NCBI RefSeq assembly: GCF_030252425.1
Contig: NZ_CP126994.1
Location: 2,232,001 to 2,296,000 of the forward strand
DNA from: Acidisoma sp. PAMC 29798
GTDB lineage: Bacteria; Pseudomonadota; Alphaproteobacteria; Acetobacterales; Acetobacteraceae
Direction: 5' to 3'
DNA length: 64,000 nucleotides
This document shows positions 26,041-33,896 of this stretch, piece after piece (position 1 is the stretch's first letter; the number at the start of each line of letters is the position of its first letter). The position numbers and the translations under genes are program-made. The notes below the pieces were generated by a model, which saw only the letters and a list, made by a program, of their open reading frames with translations, did no database searches and was not told the DNA's origin.

Positions 26041-26609
26041 GATAGGCTCCGCAGCACGGCCAGCACGCGGCGGAGCGCCCCATCATCGACGGTCGCATCC
26101 ACCCGCAGTGTCGTGCCGCCCGCCATGTCGATCTCGATGATGCTCGGTCGCTCATCCCTGTCGCGCCGCGGAACGGCCCCCCGGGGCCGCCGCGAAACCT
26201 TGGCAATGTCCATGCCGAGCGTCGATGTGCCGCGGGCCTCGGTAGATGGCTGAACCTTGGGCTTTGGAGGTCCGACAATCCCGAGCGGGATGAAGGTGAC
26301 CGGCACCTCCACGGGGGCCGCCTCTACGGTGTCCGGCCGCCTGCGCCGCGATGGGACAGAGGATGTCACCATCGTTTGTGCCTTCGCCATCCGGCGCCAT
26401 CGATAGATGAGGCTGACGTGGATACCGTAGCGATGCGCTAAGTCTGGAGCCCGGACCCCTGGGCCAGATGATTCCGCCACGACCCGTGCGCGAAAGGCCG
26501 CGCTATAAGCTGGCCGTCGTTCAGAGACGATCTCGATCCGAGACTCAGAAGTTGCCACAGTGGCTGCCACAGTCGCAGCTTCAGTGGTTGAGATTCTCTC
26601 GCTGTCCAT
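26037..26609 (-). CDS. tnpA: IS66 accessory protein TnpA
   Basis: 190 residues. HTH core AYSAAFRARVVAESSGPGVR with RYGIHVSLIYRWRRM. It has a longer, Pro/Arg-rich middle than the TnpA at 21321 and ends VDDGALRRVLAVLRSL. First gene of the element, 59 bp from the right end. Confidence 0.88.
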   Translation of the reverse strand: MDSERISTTEAATVAATVATSESRIEIVSERRPAYSAAFRARVVAESSGPGVRAPDLAHRYGIHVSLIYRWRRMAKAQTMVTSSVPSRRRRPDTVEAAPVEVPVTFIPLGIVGPPKPKVQPSTEARGTSTLGMDIAKVSRRPRGAVPRRDRDERPSIIEIDMAGGTTLRVDATVDDGALRRVLAVLRSLS

Positions 26610-26668
26610 ACAACAGAAGAGAGCGAAAACCCTTCATTCGGACAAGGCGGCCATCACCGGTCGCTTAC

Positions 26669-26676
26669 TGATGCCG
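26669..26676 (+). repeat. 8-bp target duplication, right copy
   Basis: TGATGCCG directly after the IS66 right end; matches 23963-23970. Confidence 0.9.
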
Positions 26677-26721
26677 CGTGGTCGGCGACACCTCGTCGAG
26701 TGCCTTCCAGAAGCCCTATGG
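26677..26721 (-). pseudogene. IS256-family transposase remnant, upstream half
   Basis: Minus-strand GFWKALDEVSPTTRH, which joins RHQRCTVHKTANV across the IS66 insertion. It is truncated on the other side by an IS3 remnant. Confidence 0.65.
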
Positions 26722-26985
26722 CAGTCGATTGGCCGCTCTCGGTGCCATCGCGTCCATGAGCCGGACGGGCTGCGGCTACGATAATGCGCCAACGGAGAGC
26801 GTCTTTCATACGCTCAAGGTTGAGCTCGTACGGTACCGACGGTGGAACACCCACGACGAAGCGCGGCGCGATCTGTTCGCCTATATTGAGGGCTACTACA
26901 ATCTCCAGAGGATCCATTCCGCCTTCGGATACCTCACTCCCGACCAAGCCGAGCAGATGGCAGCCTGAACCTGTGTCCACGCAAT
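26722..26985 (+). pseudogene. C-terminal remnant of a second IS3-family transposase
   Basis: Reads YGSRLAALGAIASMSRTGCG, DNAPTESVFHTLKVEL (carrying the last catalytic Glu), HSAFGYLTPDQAEQMAA, stop at 26968. This is followed by an IS3-like end (TGTGTCCACGCAATTGGGGG). The N-terminus and the first two catalytic Asp residues are gone. Confidence 0.8.
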
Positions 26986-27023
26986 TGGGGGAAGATCGAG
27001 GGCTTCCTCCCGCTGCCCCAAGG

Positions 27024-29273
27024 TCAAATCCTACTGGCTTCCTTCAACGAAAACTCGAGATTGAGTCCTAATCCTTCGTGGGTTTCAATGCCGGTGGCAA
27101 AATACTCGTAGATTGGGTCGGTGAGGGAGTTCCCAAAGGTGAATCTGGCATCGGCAATGTGCCAGGACCGCTTAATTCTCAAATCCGTCACGCCTACGCG
27201 TGTAATAGCGGTTTCCGGCGAGCCGACAAGACCGATCATGTTATAGACGGCAAGGCTCGCGAGTGTCTCGACAGTCTCGTTCTTCGGCAGCCCTGAAACG
27301 AAATCCAAGGCCGCCGTGAGCAAGCTCAGACCCGCCTGCCTTGGCGAAAGACGTTCGGTCGAGATCCTCCAACTTCCCGCTATCAGAGGTAGTGGTCTGA
27401 CGGCGACGCCGTGTTCACCCGACGGAAGTCCAGGTCTTGTGACCTGAACCTCCTCGGAACCCAGGTTGACGGCAGCGAATTTCTTCGGAAATCCGTAAAC
27501 CTCCCGGCCGGCGGCGGTGGCTACGTCGTTGTCGAGATAAATCGCAAGCGGGAATATGCCGAATCTCGGTTTACGGCCGGATATCATCGAGATGTCAGCT
27601 TCGCGCACAAGAGCGGCTATGACACACTCGTTGTAGGCATAAACGGCTCCGGTCGTGTCATGGTCGGCGCTGACATGGCCGTGATGGAACACGCTCAGTA
27701 GGACCTGATTTTCAAAACGGGGCAGCAGGATCAATCCAGGGGGGAGTTCGGCTTGTACGCGCGAACAATGGCTTGGCAGCAGGAACGCTGAAGCGACCAC
27801 GCTTTTAAAGCGGTATGGCGGAGGCAAAACAAGAGAATGAGTCCGCGGCATCGCTCGGCGCATAGGTGCAGCAGCCAGAATGGACTTTTCTGTAGCGCCA
27901 TCGCAAATAAGCTGCGCCGCTTTGAGACCCGATTCGGTCGCCGCATCGACGCACGGCAATGGAAACGAGTTTTTAATCCATGCCCCCGCAAGAAACAGAT
28001 TTGAAATGGGACTCTGCACGGTGGGCCTGAGGGCGAGCTGACCCGGAATGGTCAACGGGTAGCGATGGACCGCCGCGTCATTTCTGCGTATCACGACGTG
28101 CTGCTCTGCCGGATCGTGGGAAATAGTAAATCCAACAGTGCGTAGATCTTGGAAGAACTTATCTTTCAGATCATCATCGCTCCAGCTCTCATAACCTGAT
28201 TGGGGTCCCGTGGCCATGATCTCAAATGGCAGCGGCCGATTGCCGGCCTTCCCGCGCACGCGGGTCATCGGCCCTAAGATACTGAACGGCGGAGGTAAGC
28301 CGTTGACGATTGTATCTATGTAAGCCGGAATCGGGTCTTCCTTGAACCAGGCCTGGATCGACATGCTCGATACAGTGGTCAGGCTATGAATCTGCTTGAA
28401 ATAGGGCAGCGCTTCAAGGCCGCCCAGCTTAAGCGATTTGAAGTCCTCCAACCCGAGGGCAAGGATGAAACTGTCGCCGTTCTCAGTGAGGACTTCGCCC
28501 GTTTCCGTATTCTCCATGAGGACGTGACTGATCCGGTCTCCGGCGGGCGTGGGCTGCACATCCGTCAGTCGATGCTTAAGATGAAGTCTTCCGCCCAGTT
28601 TCTGAAAATACTCCACGAGTGGCATTATGATCGCATCCCGCGACGGGAAATTGAAAAACAGGAGACCAGGTCTCTTGAATATGCGATATAGGGAACTGAT
28701 GCCCACCGTCGCGGAGAGATGATGTGGCTCATTGAAGCCGGCGTCATAGAATTGCTGCACGAAGTTACTTTGCAGTATGGATTCGGGCAAACCGATCAAC
28801 CGCCCATACTCGCGGAGGTCGAGCGCGTCATATTTATCCAGCGAACTGAATCCTCGCAATTTCACGTCATAGATGATCCTGGCAATAGCGGGGAGTACTT
28901 GGCGTAGAGAGATCTTTTCGGAGGTACTAAAGCCGCTATACGTCAGAAAAAACGTTCTTGGATGAAATTTACGGATTGCTCCCCGCTCGAAGACAAAGAT
29001 ATGCTTTGGAGCGCGGGTAAAGTTGCTTAGGGCATCGGCCCTTTTGAGGAGCGGCAGAATAGATTCGTAAAAGTCAAAGAGAGAGTGAAGACCGTGCTCT
29101 ATCGGATAGCCATTTTCATCCCAACTCGCGAGTTGCCCACCGAGTAATTTATCGTCAGCCGCTGTATAAAGGTCCACGTCTAATCTTGGGGAACGCTCTT
29201 TGAGTGCGATGCCAGCGGCCAAGGATGCGATCCCGCCACCCACAATGACAATGCGGCGTGCCTCAACGTCCAT
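27024..29273 (-). CDS. fusion of FAD-dependent desaturase-like oxidoreductase and acetoacetate-decarboxylase-like domain
   Basis: 749 residues. Residues 7-455: flavin amine-oxidase/carotenoid-desaturase fold with dinucleotide site IVIVGGGIASLAAGIALKER, second FAD motif (GGQLASWDENGYPIEHGLHS) and C-terminal FAD clamp (NLFLAGAWIKNSFPLPCVDA, ATESGLKAAQL). Residues ~480-749: an ADC-superfamily domain with VYAYNEC (Glu ~549) and GREVYGFPKKFA, whose Lys pair (~597-598) matches the Schiff-base lysine position of acetoacetate decarboxylase. Known ADC-fold proteins decarboxylate beta-keto acids or do aldol/dehydration chemistry; the desaturase fold oxidises lipophilic C-C bonds. The linker is a ~25-residue basic segment. 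No signal peptide or clear membrane helix. The gene is isolated between IS debris and visibly more AT-rich than its neighbours, suggesting transfer. The single ATG at 29273 has a poor ribosome site. The reaction is not predictable; a two-step oxidation and decarboxylation is my inference. Confidence 0.87.
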   Translation of the reverse strand: MDVEARRIVIVGGGIASLAAGIALKERSPRLDVDLYTAADDKLLGGQLASWDENGYPIEHGLHSLFDFYESILPLLKRADALSNFTRAPKHIFVFERGAIRKFHPRTFFLTYSGFSTSEKISLRQVLPAIARIIYDVKLRGFSSLDKYDALDLREYGRLIGLPESILQSNFVQQFYDAGFNEPHHLSATVGISSLYRIFKRPGLLFFNFPSRDAIIMPLVEYFQKLGGRLHLKHRLTDVQPTPAGDRISHVLMENTETGEVLTENGDSFILALGLEDFKSLKLGGLEALPYFKQIHSLTTVSSMSIQAWFKEDPIPAYIDTIVNGLPPPFSILGPMTRVRGKAGNRPLPFEIMATGPQSGYESWSDDDLKDKFFQDLRTVGFTISHDPAEQHVVIRRNDAAVHRYPLTIPGQLALRPTVQSPISNLFLAGAWIKNSFPLPCVDAATESGLKAAQLICDGATEKSILAAAPMRRAMPRTHSLVLPPPYRFKSVVASAFLLPSHCSRVQAELPPGLILLPRFENQVLLSVFHHGHVSADHDTTGAVYAYNECVIAALVREADISMISGRKPRFGIFPLAIYLDNDVATAAGREVYGFPKKFAAVNLGSEEVQVTRPGLPSGEHGVAVRPLPLIAGSWRISTERLSPRQAGLSLLTAALDFVSGLPKNETVETLASLAVYNMIGLVGSPETAITRVGVTDLRIKRSWHIADARFTFGNSLTDPIYEYFATGIETHEGLGLNLEFSLKEASRI

Positions 29274-29877
29274 GGAATAGGCAGAGCAAAGGATGCGATG
29301 GATCGACCCGGTTCCAAGGGTTCACAACGTCATACGCCCGACCACGTCTAGCCTCCCTAAATGCTTTCAGCCCGCCTCCAATGCGCAAGAGAGCGATGAA
29401 TGCAGGAAAGCATAAAAATCATCTGAGTAATATGCCATATCGAGGCATTTGCCCGCTGTCCACAAGATGGCTGGAATTTTGGCATCGGCGCCATGGCGTT
29501 ACCTTTAGGTACGGCTTCCACTGTGGCCATGACTAGGAATGACCAGACCACTTCCGTCACAAACCTCTTCCAATGTGATACGGTGGAGCTCACGGCGTGA
29601 GACCGCTTGGAGCAGGCGCGCGTCACGCTAGCGCTTGCAGCGCAAACCGCGGGTCATACCGATACCCATAGGCTCCCGGAGCCTTACCAGGACGATCCGG
29701 GGGCCAAGGTCAGCTACAAGCTGATATCAGCCAGCAATCGGTCGATGTTGGCATTCTGCTCGGCCGTAACTTCGTCTATCGGCGCTCTAGGATGGAAGAA
29801 TTCCAAGCCTTGACGAGGCATTGTCACGTTAACTGGGGAAGCCCAGGCGTAGCCCGAGCGCAGGTATAGGGGAGCGA
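29274..29877. other. 600-bp gap upstream of the FAD-ADC fusion
   Basis: Relatively AT-rich near 29390-29480 and likely to contain the fusion gene's promoter, though I could not pick clear -35/-10 boxes. A minus-strand frame near 29714-29870 (YAWASPVNVTMPRQGLEFFH, AEQNANIDRLLADISL) looks like the C-terminal end of a real protein without its start; family not recognised. Confidence 0.4.
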
Positions 29878-30205
29878 TCACCCAACGCTTTGCGCGCTCG
29901 TGTCCTGTGTCCACTTCTTGAAGGCTGTTGCACACGCAGCACGATAGCGGCTCGCTGTCATCAGATGGCGCCTTGGGCGGAAGTTCCCAGAGATGAAAGC
30001 GTGAACGGTCAGGAAACGCTGTGCCTGGCGCATCGACTTGAATCGCTGCATCTGCCGCTCTCGCCTTCGGGTCGGCCGATGCGAGTTCTCAGCGCGGTTG
30101 TTCAGGTAGCGGCTCGCTCGATGCTCGACGTTCGGGAGCAGTTCACGCTTTGCCACACCGTAGCTCTTTAGCTTGTTTGTTATCAGGACACGCGGCTCAT
30201 ACTCA
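29878..30205 (-). pseudogene. C-terminal half of an IS6-family transposase
   Basis: Minus strand reads PRVLITNKLKSYGVAKRELL, then HRASRYLNNRAENSHRPTRR, RERQMQRFKSMRQAQRFLTV. These are the conserved C-terminal motifs of IS6-family enzymes, including the catalytic Glu region RAENSH. The N-terminal half is replaced by the IS5 element starting at 30206. Confidence 0.8.
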
Positions 30206-30214
30206 GAGTGCCGT

Positions 30215-30553
30215 TCAAAACCATGATGTGAGTAAGCGACTACAGATGATAGAGCACGCGAGCAAGGTGAAGGCGAGATAAATATCGGTACTGCGTTCGT
30301 AACGGACCGTGAGACGGCGAAACCGAGAGATCCAGGCGAAAGTCCGATCGACGACCCATCGGTGTTTTCCCAGATGAGCGCCGCTCTCGATGCCTTTTCT
30401 AGCGATGCGACGTTTGATGCCGCGTTGAGTGCAGGCTCGGCGATAGCGCATGTAATCGTATGCTTTGTCAGCGTGGAGTTTGCTCGGGCGGCGTCGTGGG
30501 CGTCCCCGCTTGCCGCTGATGGTCGGAATGGCGTCAAGGGGTGGCTCGAGCAT
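30215..30553 (-). pseudogene. IS5-family transposase, C-terminal ORF
   Basis: 112 codons from ATG 30553, but homology continues upstream in the same frame (TTGPSPTERGRPGTKRHIVT, DRQGIPLAVLLSGANLHDSR) to the C6T6 run at 30678-30689. Contains KLHADKAYDYMRYRRAC and HRWVVDRTFAWISRFRRLTV, the last with the catalytic Glu replaced by Asp. A slip on the homopolymer could be the programmed frameshift of this group, but a second shift near 30690-30700 with missing sequence makes the gene look dead. Confidence 0.75.
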
Positions 30554-30703
30554 CCGGCTGTCGTGAAGATTAGCGCCACTCAGCAGGACGGCGAGTGGAA
30601 TACCCTGTCGATCCGTGACGATGTGCCGTTTTGTGCCGGGGCGCCCGCGTTCCGTGGGGCTTGGCCCTGTCGTTTCACCCCCCTTTTTTCGGCAATGGAC
30701 GCG

Positions 30704-30973
30704 CTATCCATGCAGGCACGGCAGCAACTCACGATGCAGACCGTCCCATATGCCGGCCATCTGCCAGTCCCGAAGACGTCGCCAGCAGGTCACGCCAGAC
30801 CCGCGCCCCATCTCTTGAGGCAGCATCTCCCAGGGAATGCCGCTCAGCAGAACGAACATGATCCCAGTCAGGGCGGCGCGATCGGAAACACGCGGGCGAC
30901 CGCCTTTCGGATGCAAAGGAACGAGCGGTTCTATCAGCGCCCACAGATCGTCAGAAACAACAGGAGAAGCCAT
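30704..30973 (-). pseudogene. IS5-family transposase, N-terminal ORF
   Basis: 89 codons: VSDDLWALIEPLVPLHPKGG, RPRVSDRAALTGIMFVLLSG, IPWEMLPQEMGRGSGVTCWR. This is the DUF4096-like N-terminus of IS5/IS427 transposases. It ends ELLPCLHG at a stop where about 15 residues of the usual sequence before MDSAS are missing. Confidence 0.8.
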
Positions 30974-31066
30974 ACAGCTTCATCCCTCATTCAGCTCTCG
31001 CGTACAAGGGTTTTGAAAGGCGCTCTTAGCTAATGTTTTGATCTATCAACTTTGTTCGCCCTGGTA

Positions 31067-32095
31067 TCACGTTCTTGCTGGTTTAGCAACTGCTGAAACC
31101 CTCATATCGACGATATGATAGCGCCCGCGACCTGTCACTTTAGCCACATACAAAGCGTTGTCCGCAGTGAGCAAACTGGCGTCGAGACCGTAATCTCCAC
31201 GAACTATTGCAACCCCGATGCTAACACCGATTTCGGGAGAATGATCGTCAATTTGATAAGGACGTCCAATCGCCATAACAAGATCGCGGGCCAGGTTTTC
31301 GGCCGTCGACATGATGCTAATGCCATCACGTAGAACGACGGCGAACTCATCTCCCCCGAGCCGAGCTACATGGGCTGCCGCGGGTAGGCTGATTTGAATA
31401 CGATCGGCGACTTGCTTAAGCAAGGTATCTCCAACGGCATGCCCAAGTCGATCGTTGATATTCTTAAAGCCATCGAGATCAAGATAGAACAGAGCGATAT
31501 GGGATTCATCGCGCGTCTCCTCCAGCATTTCCTGCAGGCGTCGACGGTTACCAAGACCAGTGAGTGGATCGTGCTTGGCCAGAAACTCGATCTGGGCATT
31601 CCGCTCCGCTAGCGCAATTTGGCGCGTGCGGGCCTCGAGAAGCTCGACCACCGTTGCTGCCAAGGCCGCTAGAATAGACCTATCATTTATCGAAAACTCC
31701 TGGTGCGATTCTGTATCGAGAACGCATAACGACCCGACGCATGCACCTGATGGAGCAACCAGGGGAGCTCCAGCATAGAATCGAAAATGTGGGGGCATGG
31801 CAACAACGGGCGCGTTCAGGAAGCGTGGATCCCTTGACGCATTAGCTACCACAAAAACTTCATTACTGCGGATTGTTTCATTACAAAACGCCGTGCTACG
31901 CGGCATTTCGGTTGCATCGACTCCGAACTTCGATTTGAACCAAAATCGATCATGATCAACGAATGAAAGCGTGCAGACCGGCAACCCAAAAATGGATGCC
32001 ACTAGTTTGGTTATGCGATCGAAATTCGGCTCGGGAAGCGTATCGATAATATCGTAACGTTGCAAGGCGATCTCTCGCCGTTTTTCTTCGTCCAT
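31067..32095 (-). CDS. GAF-GGDEF diguanylate cyclase
   Basis: 342 residues. GAF domain from about 20 to 155 (LPEPNFDRITKLVASIFGLP, FVDHDRFWFKSKFG, CVGSLCVLDTESHQ), then GGDEF from about 170: HDPLTGLGNRRRLQE, FYLDLDGFKNINDRLGHAVG and the active-site RLGGDEFAVVLRD. No EAL domain and no membrane segment; a cytosolic c-di-GMP synthase sensing a small ligand through GAF is inferred. No RxxD inhibitory site is evident in the expected place. It stands alone between an IS5 and an IS6 element, with an AT-rich upstream region at 32100-32240 that may hold its promoter. Confidence 0.9.
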   Translation of the reverse strand: MDEEKRREIALQRYDIIDTLPEPNFDRITKLVASIFGLPVCTLSFVDHDRFWFKSKFGVDATEMPRSTAFCNETIRSNEVFVVANASRDPRFLNAPVVAMPPHFRFYAGAPLVAPSGACVGSLCVLDTESHQEFSINDRSILAALAATVVELLEARTRQIALAERNAQIEFLAKHDPLTGLGNRRRLQEMLEETRDESHIALFYLDLDGFKNINDRLGHAVGDTLLKQVADRIQISLPAAAHVARLGGDEFAVVLRDGISIMSTAENLARDLVMAIGRPYQIDDHSPEIGVSIGVAIVRGDYGLDASLLTADNALYVAKVTGRGRYHIVDMRVSAVAKPART

Positions 32096-32247
32096 TATTT
32101 CACAGAATGTTATTTAAGCAAAATTGCAAATTAACTCAGCATAAAGAGAAGGATCTTACAATATATTAGAGTTTACCGATAACGGTGCTGGCCATTTTTA
32201 TTTTTCTATAACAACATTGTGATATCGACTTTACCGATCACTGGATG

Positions 32248-33223
32248 GGTTCTGTCAGCTCTCGCGCCAGAGATCTTGTCTTTGGCAAGGGGCACGTCGG
32301 GATTTACGCGTTCTGCATAATGTTGAGCGCAATGAAGGTTGCTTTGGCGAAGCGGGCGCGGCGGAGAGAGGCGGAGACGATCTGGTTGTGACGGCGACGA
32401 GGGCGAAGAAGAGTGCGGAGTCCCATTGTCCTCGGCAGAAGCGATCGGCAGCCTCGTGGCTTTTTAAGCCCCCGCATACATCGGATCCTACCTTTGATCT
32501 CGCGATGGTCCTGTTCAAGGCGATTATTCAGATAGACACTGGTCCGGTGCTGCACGGTCTTGCCCAGCACGATGCGGATCGCTCTCGGGTAGGAGCCATG
32601 ACCGTCTGTCGTAACCAGATCCGGCCGAATGCCCATGGTCGCCCGCGCCGAGCGGAAGAAGGCCTTGGCCGCCTGCATGTCGCGATGCTCGCTCAGCATC
32701 GCGTCGATCAAGTTTCCGTCCCGGTCGATTGCCCGGTAGAGGTAGCACCACCGGCCGCGGACCTTCAGATAGGTTTCGTCAACATACCAGCTGACGCCGG
32801 CTGCGCGCCGGGTCCCGTGACGCCGTTTGCGCAGCGCGTTACCCATGATGGGCAACAGCTTCACCTCCCAGTCGCGGACGGTCTCGTGGCTTATCTCGAT
32901 CCCGCGCGACGCCATAATCTCGCTCAGGTCCCGCAGCGTCAGCCGGTAGCGCAGCCGGCAGAACCCCACGAAGGCGATGATGTCGCTCGGCAGGCAGGCC
33001 CGGTTCAGCACCCCACCGCTGCGCTCGTTGAACTGCCGCCCGCAATCGCGGCATCGGTATCGCCGGTAGCCTCGTGCCGTGACCTCCCGGCGTTCATTTA
33101 CCGCCGACGAGCCACAGCCAACGCAATCCATCCCGGCGCCCCTACCTATCGTCCAACGCTCAGTTTACCCGTTTGGTAGAGACATCCAACATTTCCGCTC
33201 GTGGCGCGAGGACTGACAGAACC
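32248..33223 (-). mobile_element. IS6-family element, 976 bp, inserted in another IS6
   Basis: Ends GGTTCTGTCAG-CTCTCGCGCCA at 32248 and its near-identical complement ending at 33223. The right flank continues a different IS6 transposase remnant. I see no 8-bp duplication. A second partial copy of this element is at 43888-44134. Confidence 0.85.
32304..33131 (-). pseudogene. IS6-family transposase with zinc-ribbon N-terminus and two compensating frameshifts
   Basis: 275 codons. N-terminal zinc ribbon (CVGCGS, YRCRDCGRQFNERSGGV), HTH LTLRDLSEIMASRGIEISHE, DDE core with VDETYLKVRGRWCYLYRAID, TTDGHGSY and RLEQDHREIKGRIRCMRG. After this the expected KSHEAADRFCR lies in another frame: an extra base in the run at 32461-32465 shifts out, and a missing base near 32420-32430 shifts back, giving KKPRGCRSLLPRTMG in between. 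The partial copy at 43888 shows the normal version (AAERFCREHGELRNLLRPRR). The catalytic triad is upstream of the damage, so activity is uncertain. Confidence 0.82.
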
Positions 33224-33376
33224 GATCGGATACGCGACATATCAGCGGACCGCCAATAGGATCACGTCCCGCTCGAAGTGACTGCCCTTGAACTCGATCA
33301 TCACATGCTCGCCGCTGAAACCCTCGCCGGCAAACATGCGCCAAGCGGATCGGTCGGCCAAATTTGCGACAGAACC
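33224..33376 (-). pseudogene. 5' end of a second type of IS6 transposase, with stop codon
   Basis: Minus strand reads HVMIEFKGSHFERDVILLAV, R, stop, YVAYPI. The stop (TGA) replaces the usual Trp. It ends at an IS6 terminal repeat (GGTTCTGTCGCAAATT) at 33376. About 100 bp are shared with 37209-37325. Confidence 0.75.
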
Positions 33377-33896
33377 CGCATACCTCCCTTTTGTTTACAT
33401 TTTCTGATCGCTTTTCTTCTTAAGACTCGAAGGGCGATATGTCTCTACAGGATCCACGAGTTTGACTGTGCCGCGCATGCGCATCCTGCGAAGCGGCATT
33501 GTCAATGCCTGAAATAGGGTGTTCATTCCCTGGCCCTGTGACAATGATAGCCGAGTGCAGGTTTGATAGCTCGCGCGGATTTCGTAAAGCCTACAAAGCA
33601 TTAAACATGGTTGCGGATTATGATCAGGGATCGCCTTCAACTGGCCGAAACTTGGGGTTCCACCTTCAATGCCGAGAATACTGTCCGCGTAGTAGAAGAC
33701 GTGGAAACTGACCGGGTTATAATTTAGCTGGCGTGAACTGTCGTGACGAAGCCGATTCTTTCTGAAGATAAATGATTTCACGGCTGCGTTACGGACGTGA
33801 TCCTTTCTTGGATCTCGATTAAGTCTTCAATTACTCCGGCACGAGCCGACGATCCGCTCGCTGCCCTTTGGCTAGCCTTGAATGTGGGACAATGCA
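33377..33896. other. 520-bp gap upstream of the ClC gene
   Basis: No gene recognised. A minus-strand frame (33395-33781) has no family match. Presumably it contains the ClC promoter, which I could not locate with confidence. Confidence 0.45.

Larger units (their letters stand above)
23971..26668 (-). mobile_element. complete IS66-family element, 2698 bp, with 8-bp target duplication
   Basis: Both ends start GTAAGCG (left 23971 on plus; right 26668 on minus, GTAAGCGACCGGTGATGG) and both are flanked by TGATGCCG. Carries tnpA, tnpB and tnpC, all apparently intact, on the minus strand. It is inserted in an IS256 remnant. It differs in sequence from the IS66 at 21232, so the two are independent arrivals. 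Confidence 0.93.
30206..31025 (-). mobile_element. IS5-family (IS427-like) element, decayed, 820 bp
   Basis: 17-bp imperfect ends (30206-30222, GAGTGCCGTTCAAAACC; 31009-31025, complement with two mismatches). Flanks are TCA on the left and TTA on the right, a T-N-A pattern but not identical. It encodes orfA and orfB on the minus strand with the coding frame broken between them. Confidence 0.78.

Noticed and set aside
29878-30579. 233-codon minus-strand frame as one protein
   Set aside because: It is a chance join of out-of-frame IS5 sequence with the C-terminus of an IS6 transposase.
33395-33781. 128-codon minus-strand ORF upstream of the ClC gene
   Set aside because: No recognisable domain, no clear ribosome site, and next to IS remnants; too weak to list as a gene.
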